DNA of 32,849 nucleotides from an uncultured Clostridium sp. (GTDB lineage Bacteria; Bacillota; Clostridia; TANB77; CAG-508). The stretch's first letter is position 1. Every line of letters begins with the position of its first letter. Under the pieces are notes generated by a model that made no database searches, was not told the DNA's origin, and was given only the letters and a program-made list of their open reading frames with translations. Where the stretch lies: positions 1 to 32,849 of the forward strand of contig CAOKNG010000012.1 in NCBI GenBank assembly GCA_948470025.1, in the 5' to 3' direction. Below are positions 17,120-25,484 of the stretch, in pieces. The position numbers and the translations under genes are program-made.

Positions 17120-18928
17120 ATGTTGTTATCTGATACATTTACCTTTGTTGTTTTACTAATTTCGGATTTAGTTTGTATTATATCTGGATTTGTTGTATAT
17201 AAAAAAATAAAAAAGAGTCAAATAAAAACTGCATTCTTATTTCTTAATATTGCTATGATCATTTGTTGCACTGGTTTGCTATTGCAAAATTTGTTATCAA
17301 ATCCTTTGCAAATAGACCCTATTTATTTTGATTACTTTGTTTATATTGGAAATTGCTTACTACCTTTATCCTTCTTTTTTACCGCATTAATATTTACCAA
17401 AACTAAAATTAAACTAAGTAAAAAATATTTATTATTATTGATAATTCCAGCCATTTCTTTAGTTTTTTTATGGACAAATGATTTTCATCATTTATTTTAT
17501 ACGCACTATTCAGTCAATTTAACAGAAAACATATACGGTCCTGCATTTTTGCTATTTGATGTATATACTTTAGTTTTATTTGCTATAGGAATTTTCCTTT
17601 TTTTACGACAGGCTATATCTAGATCTGGTTTATTTTCGTTACAAGGAATATTAATGATACTTGGAACTTCTGTTCCTATTGTACAAAATGTTTTATCGAT
17701 AACAAAAACAATTAATACAACTATTTATTTGACACCGATATGTTTTAGTATAACTTTACTGTTTATGTCTCTTGCTATCTTTAAATTTGGCTTTTTAAAA
17801 ATTACACCAATTGCTTTACAAAGAATTGTTGACCGTATGTCAGATAGTTATCTTGTTATTAACGAAAACAATGTCATTACTGACTTCAATAAAACATTTT
17901 TGGAAACTTTCCATCTTACAGCAACCTCTGTAAGAAATAGAGATTTTTGTAAGCTATTAGAACCAACTAGTACCAATCTTGATGAATTAACTCTAACCTT
18001 AGAAAAAGCAAAAAACTCGGCTGAAACGTTTACTTTTGAAAGACACTTTAAAACTTTAAATAAGTACTTTCACATTGAAATTAATAACATTACCAATAAT
18101 GGAAACTTTTTAGGAATTTTGATTTTGTTTAAGGATATTACTCAACATATCGAAGATATGAAAACCATTCAGGAAAATCAAGATTTGCTTATTGAAAAAG
18201 AACGTCTTGCTTCTCTTGGTCAGTTAGTGGGTGGTATTGCTCATAACTTAAAAACGCCTATTATGTCGATTGCTGGTGCCGCAGAAGGGCTTACGGATTT
18301 AACTAAAGAATATGATGCTTCCATTGATGACCCAGAGGTTAATTCTCACGATCATCATGAAATTGCTCGTGATATGACGGAGTGGATTGAGAAAATAAAG
18401 ACTCATACTTCGTATATGTCTGACATTATTACTGCTGTAAAAGGACAGGCGGTTACCTTATCGGAAGATATTGAAGATGCTTTTACCATAGAAGAATTGC
18501 TAAAACGTATTAATATTTTAATGCGCCATGAGTTAAAAAATGCATTGATTGAAATGAATACCAATACGAATGTGGATACTAACTTTACTTTAAAAGGAAA
18601 TGTAAATAGTTTGGTACAGGTTATTAATAACCTAATTTCAAATGCTATTCAGGCATACAATGGTAAAACCAATGAATCGATTGACCTTATCGTAGAAAAA
18701 AATACTGATTCGATTATCATTTCAATTGCTGACCATGGTTGTGGTATGCCAGAAGATGTACAGGATAAGTTGTTTAAAGAAATGATTACGACAAAAGGAA
18801 AAAATGGTACTGGTTTAGGATTGTTTATGTCTTATTCTACAATTCGTGGTCATTTTAATGGTAATATTACGTTTGAATCAAAAATGGAAAAAGGAACTAC
18901 CTTCCATGTGGTTTTGCCAATTGATTAG
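17120..18928 (+). CDS. sensor histidine kinase with N-terminal 7TM-type region and PAS domain
   Basis: 602 aa. About seven hydrophobic segments in residues 1-225 resemble the histidine-kinase 7TM region, a membrane sensor for small ligands. A PAS domain follows (about 232-345, VDRMSDSYLVINENNVITDFN), then HisKA with phosphoacceptor His375 (GGIAHNLKTP) and a HATPase domain with NLISNAIQAY (N box), DHGCGMP and GTGLGLFMSY. Its ribosome binding site overlaps the NRPS stop codon, so both genes are surely co-transcribed and the kinase may sense the NRPS product (inference). The N-terminal half is AT-rich like the NRPS A-T-R part, while from about 18.1 kb on the composition returns to that of the surrounding genes. 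A terminator-like palindrome follows. Confidence 0.92.
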   Translation: MLLSDTFTFVVLLISDLVCIISGFVVYKKIKKSQIKTAFLFLNIAMIICCTGLLLQNLLSNPLQIDPIYFDYFVYIGNCLLPLSFFFTALIFTKTKIKLSKKYLLLLIIPAISLVFLWTNDFHHLFYTHYSVNLTENIYGPAFLLFDVYTLVLFAIGIFLFLRQAISRSGLFSLQGILMILGTSVPIVQNVLSITKTINTTIYLTPICFSITLLFMSLAIFKFGFLKITPIALQRIVDRMSDSYLVINENNVITDFNKTFLETFHLTATSVRNRDFCKLLEPTSTNLDELTLTLEKAKNSAETFTFERHFKTLNKYFHIEINNITNNGNFLGILILFKDITQHIEDMKTIQENQDLLIEKERLASLGQLVGGIAHNLKTPIMSIAGAAEGLTDLTKEYDASIDDPEVNSHDHHEIARDMTEWIEKIKTHTSYMSDIITAVKGQAVTLSEDIEDAFTIEELLKRINILMRHELKNALIEMNTNTNVDTNFTLKGNVNSLVQVINNLISNAIQAYNGKTNESIDLIVEKNTDSIIISIADHGCGMPEDVQDKLFKEMITTKGKNGTGLGLFMSYSTIRGHFNGNITFESKMEKGTTFHVVLPID

Positions 18929-18934
18929 ATTTGC

Positions 18935-18971
18935 CGTAGGGGTTGCATAATATGCAACCCTTACGTTTTTT
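18935..18971 (+). terminator. palindromic terminator after the NRPS-kinase operon (repeat copy E)
   Basis: CGTAGGGGTTGCATA paired with ATATGCAACCCTTACG, followed by TTTTTT. A typical intrinsic terminator that also belongs to the short palindrome family. Confidence 0.8.
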
Positions 18972-19035
18972 CAATTTATATGTACACATTTACTGCTTTT
19001 TTACGTTAATTTTCGTTCTTTTTTGCATTTTTGTC

Positions 19036-19064
19036 TTGTTTTTCTTACACTTTACGTATATAAT
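19036..19064 (+). promoter_or_regulatory. promoter of the response-regulator gene
   Basis: TTGTTT (19036-19041), 17-base spacer, TATAAT (19059-19064), then GAGGTGG and ATG 19096. Confidence 0.6.
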
Positions 19065-19095
19065 ATTGTCATCAATATTTAAATGAGGTGGAACT

Positions 19096-20148
19096 ATGAG
19101 GAAAGGCAATTTAAATCATCCTTCAAATGGTTATAAGATTATCGTTGTGGATGATGAAGAAGGTATTATTGACTCTCTTTCTATTTTTTTGAAGCGTTCT
19201 GGCTATGAATTTACTGGAGTAACAGACCCTATGGAGGCTATTGAGAAAGTAAAACATGAACATTTTGATTTAATGCTTTTGGATTTTATTATGACTCCGA
19301 TTCATGGTGATCAAGTGGTAGAAGAGATTCGAAAGTTTAATAAAGAGTTATATATTTTATTACTAACTGGACATAAGGATTTGGCTCCTCCTTTGGATAC
19401 CATTCGTAGGCTTGATATTCAAGGGTATTGTGAAAAGAGCGATAAGTTTGACCAGTTATTATTGCTTATTGAATCTGGTATTAAGGCAATTTCGCAAATG
19501 AATTTAATTAAAGATATGAATATAAAGTTAAAAGATACTTATGATCAATTAGAACGTGCTTATATGGAAAGTATTCAGACTTTACGTTATACCGTAGAGG
19601 CAAAGGATTCATATACTCGTGGTCATTCGGATCGTGTTTCGGAATTTAGTGCATTAATTGGGAAGTATTTGGGATTATCTGAAGAGGATTTAAGGACTCT
19701 TCGTATTGGTGGATTGTTCCACGATATTGGTAAGATTGGTGTACCAGATAGTATTTTATTAAAAGAAGGAAAGCTTACGGATGACGAGTATTCAGAGATT
19801 AAAAATCATCCAACTATTGGTGCACATATTTTATCTTCTGCTACTATTTTTCAAGATATGATTCCTATTGTAAAACATCATCATGAAAAATACGATGGTT
19901 TTGGTTATCCTGGAAAGTTGAAAGGCGAGGATATTCCTTATTTTGCTCGTATTGCTGCGGTTGCTGATACGTTTGATGCCATGACTTCTAAAAGAACTTA
20001 CCGCGATGCTCTTCCTTTGGATACTGTAATTGCTGAAATTACTCGTTGTAAGGGAACTCAGTTTGACCCTAAGATTGCAGATGTGTTTTTAGATATTTTG
20101 GAACATCATTATGATGAAGTAAAAGAAATCCAAGAAAGGTATAAATAA
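19096..20148 (+). CDS. response regulator with receiver and HD-GYP domains
   Basis: 350 aa. Receiver domain residues 12-130 with acidic pair Asp19/Asp20 and phosphoacceptor Asp63 (LLDFIMTP). A short coiled linker (about 135-165) leads to an HD-GYP domain: HD at 209-210 (LFHDIGKIGVPD), HHEKYDGFGYP at 262-272 and DTFDAMTS at 291-298. HD-GYP proteins cleave cyclic di-GMP or related cyclic dinucleotides; the metal ligands seen here look intact. The gene lies directly after the NRPS-kinase operon with its own promoter, so it is the natural partner of that kinase, though this is inference. Followed by a strong terminator. Confidence 0.93.
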   Translation: MRKGNLNHPSNGYKIIVVDDEEGIIDSLSIFLKRSGYEFTGVTDPMEAIEKVKHEHFDLMLLDFIMTPIHGDQVVEEIRKFNKELYILLLTGHKDLAPPLDTIRRLDIQGYCEKSDKFDQLLLLIESGIKAISQMNLIKDMNIKLKDTYDQLERAYMESIQTLRYTVEAKDSYTRGHSDRVSEFSALIGKYLGLSEEDLRTLRIGGLFHDIGKIGVPDSILLKEGKLTDDEYSEIKNHPTIGAHILSSATIFQDMIPIVKHHHEKYDGFGYPGKLKGEDIPYFARIAAVADTFDAMTSKRTYRDALPLDTVIAEITRCKGTQFDPKIADVFLDILEHHYDEVKEIQERYK

Positions 20149-20166
20149 AATAGATTGTACATATAT

Positions 20167-20202
20167 ATAGACAGAAAGTTTTACGCTTTCTGTCTATTTT
20201 TT
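20167..20202 (+). terminator. intrinsic terminator of the response-regulator gene
   Basis: ATAGACAGAAAG, 7-base loop, CTTTCTGTCTAT, then a T-run. Perfect 12-bp stem. Confidence 0.93.
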
Positions 20203-20213
20203 ATGATTTCATC

Positions 20214-20242
20214 TTGACAAATAGTGCAAATTCATGTAGACT
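20214..20242 (+). promoter_or_regulatory. promoter of the DUF975 gene
   Basis: TTGACA (20214-20219), 17-base spacer, TAGACT (20237-20242). It gives a leader of about 95 bases before ATG 20343; I see no known riboswitch in it. Confidence 0.55.
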
Positions 20243-20342
20243 TAAGTCGAATTTAAATGACCTGTGTTATTGCCTCTGGCAATTACAAATCATTATATGC
20301 GCTAGAATGAATGACCTATATTTAAAAAAAGGAGGATGTTCT

Positions 20343-21125
20343 ATGGTTGTATCATCAAACTTGCGAGCAAATGCTCGTGAAGCATTAAGAGGAAAATGGG
20401 GAAAAGCGTCTTTACTTACTTTGTTTTATGTTTTAATTACTTTTGCCATTACTTTTTTACTAAATTTGGTTCCTATTGTTGGACCAATTGTACAATTAAT
20501 TATTAACTTACCAATTTCATTTGGTTTTTTAGTTACGTTTATGAAATTACGTAGAGATGAAGATGTGGCTTATACGGATTTCTTAAGTATTGGTTTTTCA
20601 TACTTTGGTAAAGTATGGGGCGTTTTTGGGAATATGATTTTAAAAATGATTGTTCCTATTATTCTTGTTGCTATTTTTGTAGTTATTTTTATCGTAGGAA
20701 TTGGCGGATCGATTTATGGTATCGCTATGCTTTCTATGTATAACACACATGCTTCTACTTCTGCTGGATTTGGTGGGCTTGCTATTATCGGATTTATTGG
20801 TTATATTGTTTCTATTATTTATGCTGTTGTAAAAGGTTACTTATATTCTTTATCTTATTATGTATTATATGATAATCCAGATAAATCTGGAAAAGAGATT
20901 GTGGAGACAAGTGAAGCAATGATGAGAGGAAATCGTTGGAGTTTCTTCTGGTTAGGTCTTACTTTTATAGGATGGGCTATTTTATCTATGTTTACTTTAT
21001 ATATTGGCTTATTATGGTTAATTCCTTATATTATGGTTAGCTTTGTTTGCTTCTACGAAGCATTGGCTGACAGGACCGAAACAAAACCAGTAGAAAGTAA
21101 TAATAATCCTATTGTAGAAGAATAA
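20343..21125 (+). CDS. DUF975 family integral membrane protein
   Basis: 260 aa. Start ATG 20343 follows GGAGGA; an upstream in-frame extension has no ribosome binding site and overlaps the promoter. The N-terminal SSNLRANAREALRGKWGKA is the usual DUF975 opening, followed by about six hydrophobic membrane segments. Function unknown in the family. No lipobox or enzymatic motif. The end carries a short charged tail. It is followed by a pair of inverted palindromic repeats before the convergent tex gene. Confidence 0.85.
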   Translation: MVVSSNLRANAREALRGKWGKASLLTLFYVLITFAITFLLNLVPIVGPIVQLIINLPISFGFLVTFMKLRRDEDVAYTDFLSIGFSYFGKVWGVFGNMILKMIVPIILVAIFVVIFIVGIGGSIYGIAMLSMYNTHASTSAGFGGLAIIGFIGYIVSIIYAVVKGYLYSLSYYVLYDNPDKSGKEIVETSEAMMRGNRWSFFWLGLTFIGWAILSMFTLYIGLLWLIPYIMVSFVCFYEALADRTETKPVESNNNPIVEE

Positions 21126-21129
21126 ATTT

Positions 21130-21207
21130 GTAGAGGCGGGCCTTGTGTTCGCCCTTATTTAACGTCTTGTATTTTCTAAAAAGGGCAGACACAAGGCCTG
21201 CCCCTAC
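21130..21207. repeat. inverted pair of palindromic repeats (copies F and G)
   Basis: Copy F (21130-21155) and copy G (21181-21207) are near-identical and inverted, each about 26 bases and each partly self-complementary (GGGCAG ... CTGCCC in G). G ends in CCCCTAC and F begins GTAGAGG. Together they can form a long hairpin between the convergent DUF975 and tex genes and probably act as a two-way terminator. Confidence 0.75.
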
Positions 21208-21210
21208 ATT

Positions 21211-23361
21211 TTACATTTTCATAGATAATTTTACTTTTTGTCTTTCTTTGTCAATTCCAATTACTTTAACCTTTACAATATCACCTACGGATACAATGTC
21301 AGATGGATTTTTTACGAAGGATTCGCTCATTTCGGAAATGTGTACAAGCCCATCGTGTTTTACTCCTATGTCGACGAATGCTCCAAAGTCGATGACGTTT
21401 CTTACGGTTCCAGTTAATACCATTCCTTCTGTTAGGTCTTCTAGTTTTAAGACATCGTTTCTTAGAATTGGTTTTGGCATGTCTTCACGTGGGTCTCTTC
21501 CTGGTTTATTTAGTTCTTCTATAATGTCTGTTAAGGTCATTTCTCCTATGTCTAATTCTTTTGCTGTTTTACTAATGTTTACGTTTTTTAAGCTGGTTTT
21601 CATTTGATTTAGTTTTTCTTTGTCTAAGATATCTTGTGGTTTGTAACCAATTTGGATTAATAGTTGTTCTGCTTTGTCGTAGCTTTCTGGGTGAACTGCT
21701 GTTATTTCGAATGGATTGTCCCCGTCATAAATGCGAAGGAATCCTGCACATTGCGTGAAGGCTACTTTTCCTAGTTTTGGCACATTTAGTAGTTCTTTTC
21801 TATTTTTTAGTTTTCCGTTTTCATCACGGTATTTTACAATGTTTTTGCTAATGGTGCTGTTTAGCCCTGATACATAGGATAATAAGGATGGGGTTGCGGT
21901 GTTGACATCAACTCCTACTTTATTTACGGCATCTTCTACTACTCCTGTTAAACTTTCTTCTAATCGTTTTTGGTTGACATCGTGTTGATATTGCCCTACT
22001 CCTATGGCTTTAGGGTCAATTTTTACAAGTTCGGCTAGTGGGTCTTGTAATCGTCTTGCGATGGATATGGCTCCTCTTAGGGATACATTGATGTCTGGAT
22101 ATTCTTGTGTCGCTAATTTAGAGGCAGAGTATACGCTAGCTCCTGCTTCTGATACGATGGCATAGTGTACGGTATGGTCTGCTTTTTTGATTAAGTCTGC
22201 TACAAACATTTCGGATTCTCTTGAGGCGGTTCCGTTTCCAATGGCAATCATATCGATTTGGTGTTTTTTGATAAGTGCTAATAGTGTTTTTTCTGCTCCT
22301 GCTACATCGTTTTGTGGCTCGGTTGGATATACGGTTATGGTATCTAGTAATTTTCCTGTTTCGTCAATAACGGCAATTTTACAGCCTGTTCGATAGGCTG
22401 GGTCAAATCCCATAACGGTTAGTCCTTTTAATGGTGCTCCTAAAAGTAGTTGTTTGGCATTTTTTCCAAATACTTTGATGGCTTGTTCTTCTGCTTTTTC
22501 GGTTAAATCGCTACGGATTTCCCTCTCGATGGATGGTTCGATGAGTCTTTTCCAACTGTCTAAAACACATTCTTGTAAGTAGTTTGTATATTGTGATTGT
22601 CCTTTTATGACTTTTCTTTCGATGATGTTTACAATTTTATCCTCTGGTTTTTGGATTTTTACTTTTAAGAATTCTTCTTTTTCTCCACGGTTAATGGCAA
22701 GAATTCGATGGCTTGGAATGCGGTTGACGTTTTCATGAAATTCATAATACATTTCATAGTTTGATTTTTCTTCTGGCTTTGCTGCTTTTGTTTCTAATAC
22801 AGATTCACGATAGCAAATTCGTTTTATTTGCTTTCTGTAATTTGGGTCATCAGATAGGTTTTCTGCAATAATGTCTAGGGCTCCTTTGATTGCTTCTTGT
22901 GTTGTATTGACTTGTTTTTCTTCATTGATATATTCTTTTGCGATTTCTTCTAAGTCTCTTGGGTCTGTTTGTTCAAAAATAATGGTTACCAATGGTTCTA
23001 ATCCTTTTTCTTTGGCAATGGTTGCTCTTGTTCTTTTCTTTTGTTTGTATGGTCTATATATATCCTCTACTTCTGCAAGAGTGATGGCGTTTTCTAAATC
23101 TTTTACAATTTCTTCGGTTAGCTTTCCTTGTGCTTCAATGGATTTGGTTACTTCTTCTTTTCTTGCTTCTAAATTTCGCAAATACGTAAGTCTTTCTCCT
23201 AAATCTCTTAGGGTTTCATCGGAAAGCCCTCCTGTTGCTTCTTTACGATAACGTGCAATGAATGGAATTGTATTTCCTTCATCGATTAGTTTGATGGTTG
23301 CTTCTACTTGTGTTTGTTTTACATTTAATTCATTTGCTATTGTTACAATAATTTTTTCCAT
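21211..23361 (-). CDS. tex: Tex-family RNA-binding transcription accessory protein
   Basis: 716 aa. Cytoplasmic nucleic-acid-binding protein with, in order, an N-terminal Tex helical domain, a YqgF-like RNase H fold (VMGFDPAYRTGCKIAVID), helix-hairpin-helix motifs (around ALNSTISKNIVKYRDENG) and a C-terminal S1 domain (GMVLTGTVRNVIDFGAFVDIG). I chose ATG 23361 (MEKIIVTIANELNV), the usual N-terminus, over ATGs up to 11 codons upstream, which would overlap the ribosome binding site. Full length, no frameshift, no in-frame CGG in more than 700 codons. Confidence 0.93.
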   Translation of the reverse strand: MEKIIVTIANELNVKQTQVEATIKLIDEGNTIPFIARYRKEATGGLSDETLRDLGERLTYLRNLEARKEEVTKSIEAQGKLTEEIVKDLENAITLAEVEDIYRPYKQKKRTRATIAKEKGLEPLVTIIFEQTDPRDLEEIAKEYINEEKQVNTTQEAIKGALDIIAENLSDDPNYRKQIKRICYRESVLETKAAKPEEKSNYEMYYEFHENVNRIPSHRILAINRGEKEEFLKVKIQKPEDKIVNIIERKVIKGQSQYTNYLQECVLDSWKRLIEPSIEREIRSDLTEKAEEQAIKVFGKNAKQLLLGAPLKGLTVMGFDPAYRTGCKIAVIDETGKLLDTITVYPTEPQNDVAGAEKTLLALIKKHQIDMIAIGNGTASRESEMFVADLIKKADHTVHYAIVSEAGASVYSASKLATQEYPDINVSLRGAISIARRLQDPLAELVKIDPKAIGVGQYQHDVNQKRLEESLTGVVEDAVNKVGVDVNTATPSLLSYVSGLNSTISKNIVKYRDENGKLKNRKELLNVPKLGKVAFTQCAGFLRIYDGDNPFEITAVHPESYDKAEQLLIQIGYKPQDILDKEKLNQMKTSLKNVNISKTAKELDIGEMTLTDIIEELNKPGRDPREDMPKPILRNDVLKLEDLTEGMVLTGTVRNVIDFGAFVDIGVKHDGLVHISEMSESFVKNPSDIVSVGDIVKVKVIGIDKERQKVKLSMKM

Positions 23362-23417
23362 TGTTACTAACATTCCTTTCTTTTGAAGTATCAATTCGAT
23401 TTAACATATTTCTTGTT

Positions 23418-24998
23418 TTATTCGATTCCTAAATATTCATTATACGTTGTTTCTCTATCGATTAGTTGGTCTTGTTTTATATCGATAATTCGGTTGGCTA
23501 CGGTTTGGGTTAGTTGATGGTCGTGTGAGGTAAATAGAAGGTTTCCTTTGAAGTTTTTCATTCCTTCATTGACTGAGGTAATGCTTTCCATATCTAAGTG
23601 GTTGGTTGGTTCGTCAAAGATTAGGAAATTTGCTCCTGATAACATCATTTTGGATAGTACACATCTTACTTTTTCTCCTCCTGATAGTACATTTACTTTT
23701 TTTAGTGCCTCTTCTCCAGAAAATAGCATTCTTCCTAAAAATCCTCTTACAAAGGTTTCATCTGGGTCTTTGGAATAACCTCTTAACCATTCTACTAAGG
23801 TTACATCTCCTTCAAATAAGTAGTTATTATCTTTTGGGAAGTAGTTATTGGTAATTGTGGTTCCCCAGATGATTTCTCCTGCGTCTGGTTCCATTTCTCC
23901 TGCAATGATTTGGAATAAGACTGTTTTTGCGTTTTCGTTGTCTGCTAAAAATGCGATTTTGTCTCCTGGTTTTACGGTAAAGGATATGTTGTTTAAGATT
24001 TTTTCTCCATCAATGGTTTTGGATATATTTTTTACTTGTAGGATTTCTTTTCCTGGTTCTCTATCTTGTTTGAAATCGACATACGGATACCTACGGTTTG
24101 ACGGTTTTATTTCTTCTAATTCAATTTTCTCTAATGATTTTTTTCTTGAGGTTGCTTGTTTGGATTTTGATGCATTGGCACTAAATCTGGCAATAAAGTC
24201 TTGTAATTCTTTTATTTTTTCTTCTTTTTTCTTGTTGGCTTCTTTGGCTTGTTTTAATGCAAGCTGACTGGATTCGTACCAAAAGTCGTAATTTCCTGGG
24301 TATACGGTTATTTTTCCAAAATCCACATCGGCTGTATGGGTACATACTTTGTTTAGGAAGTAACGGTCATGGGATACAACGATTACGGTGTTTTCGAAGT
24401 TAATTAGGAATTCTTGTAACCAATCAATGCTTTTTAAGTCTAAGTCGTTGGTAGGCTCGTCTAATAAAAGGATATCGGGATTTCCAAATAGACTTTGTGC
24501 TAACAATACTTTTACTTTTTCTCTTGCTTCTAATTCCTTCATATATTTGTCATGCTTTTGGGTATCAATTCCTAAATCGTTTAGTAATACGGCTGCATCG
24601 GATTCTGCGTTCCAACCATCTAGTTCTGCAAAACGTTCTTCTAGTTTTGCTGCCCTCATACCGTCTTCTTCGTTAAAGTCTGGTTTGGCATAAATGGCAT
24701 CTTTTTCTTTCATAATTTTATATAATTCACTATTTCCCATGATAACAGTATCAATGACTCTTTCGTCTTCATAGGCAAAGTGATCTTGTTTTAAAACGGA
24801 AATTCTTTCTTCTTTTTCTTTACTTACTTCCCCTTTGCTTGGCTCAATTTCTCCAGATAATACTTTTAGAAATGTTGATTTTCCAGCTCCATTGGCTCCT
24901 ATAATGCCATAACAATTTCCTTTTCCAAAACGAATATTGACGTCTTCAAATAAGACTCTTTTTCCAAAACGAATGGTAACTCCATTTGCAACTAACAT
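23418..24998 (-). CDS. ABC-F family ATP-binding protein
   Basis: 526 aa. Two ABC ATPase domains without membrane segments, as in ribosome-associated ABC-F proteins of the YkpA/YbiT type. The first Walker A is GANGAGKST, the first signature-to-Walker B stretch ends in ILLLDEPTNDLD. The linker (about 235-320) is charged and helical. In the second domain the P-loop reads ADNENAKTV, lacking the usual glycines, although LSGGEKVR and LIFDEPTNHLD are kept; a relaxed second P-loop is seen in this subgroup. Start ATG 24998 follows AAGGAGG. A promoter (TTGCGG/TATAAT) lies just upstream. A role in translation or resistance cannot be told from sequence. Confidence 0.92.
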   Translation of the reverse strand: MLVANGVTIRFGKRVLFEDVNIRFGKGNCYGIIGANGAGKSTFLKVLSGEIEPSKGEVSKEKEERISVLKQDHFAYEDERVIDTVIMGNSELYKIMKEKDAIYAKPDFNEEDGMRAAKLEERFAELDGWNAESDAAVLLNDLGIDTQKHDKYMKELEAREKVKVLLAQSLFGNPDILLLDEPTNDLDLKSIDWLQEFLINFENTVIVVSHDRYFLNKVCTHTADVDFGKITVYPGNYDFWYESSQLALKQAKEANKKKEEKIKELQDFIARFSANASKSKQATSRKKSLEKIELEEIKPSNRRYPYVDFKQDREPGKEILQVKNISKTIDGEKILNNISFTVKPGDKIAFLADNENAKTVLFQIIAGEMEPDAGEIIWGTTITNNYFPKDNNYLFEGDVTLVEWLRGYSKDPDETFVRGFLGRMLFSGEEALKKVNVLSGGEKVRCVLSKMMLSGANFLIFDEPTNHLDMESITSVNEGMKNFKGNLLFTSHDHQLTQTVANRIIDIKQDQLIDRETTYNEYLGIE

Positions 24999-25029
24999 GT
25001 TTTCTTCCTCCTTGTTTTTATACTTGTCT

Positions 25030-25058
25030 ATTATACACGCTTTTCCTAATTTCCGCAA
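25030..25058 (-). promoter_or_regulatory. promoter of the ABC-F gene
   Basis: Minus strand: TTGCGG (25058-25053), 17-base spacer, TATAAT (25035-25030), about 30 bases before ATG 24998. Confidence 0.65.
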
Positions 25059-25089
25059 GAAAAAAAGAAGGTTATTTTCCTTCTTTTCT
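25059..25089 (-). terminator. terminator of the DUF378 gene
   Basis: On the minus strand AGAAAAGAAGG, loop, CCTTCTTTTTTTC: stem followed by T's. It ends the DUF378 transcript just before the ABC-F promoter. Confidence 0.75.
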
Positions 25090-25139
25090 AATTTCATGTT
25101 TTAACATAGCAATGTACAAAATTTTTATACATTTGTTTT

Positions 25140-25331
25140 TTAATCATGATCAAATAATAATTTGATGGCCCATAATCCAGAGATACCTACTAATGCGTAT
25201 ATAATTCTTGTAATCATGGTCATATTACCAAATATGGTTTCTACTAAGTTAAAATTAAAAAATCCAATTAATCCCGAGTTGATAGCTCCTATAATAACTA
25301 ATACTAAAGCAATTTTATCAATAATTTTCAT
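25140..25331 (-). CDS. DUF378 small membrane protein
   Basis: 63 aa with two hydrophobic segments (about 5-28 and 40-60). The pattern KIALVLVIIGAINSGLIG plus GISGLWAIKLLF is the DUF378 (YuzA-like) family, function unknown. Ribosome binding site GGAGAG precedes ATG 25331. Stands alone between CorA and ABC-F genes. Confidence 0.88.
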   Translation of the reverse strand: MKIIDKIALVLVIIGAINSGLIGFFNFNLVETIFGNMTMITRIIYALVGISGLWAIKLLFDHD

Positions 25332-25484
25332 TCTATTCTCTCCTCATCTAAAAAGTCATTGATTTTCGTGGTATTATTATATGTCGATTTTTGAATTTTA
25401 TTCTTTTTGCATTTGGTATTTTTTGTAAAATAAAAGTTTCCATATTGCAAATATTAATTGTTTTACAAGATGAAAATTTTTATT

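Noticed and set aside
25020..25097. Longer N-terminus of the ABC-F protein, which would contain an in-frame CGG
   Set aside because: ATG 24998 has a clear AAGGAGG and the promoter -10/-35 boxes lie in the putative extension, so that CGG is not in coding sequence.
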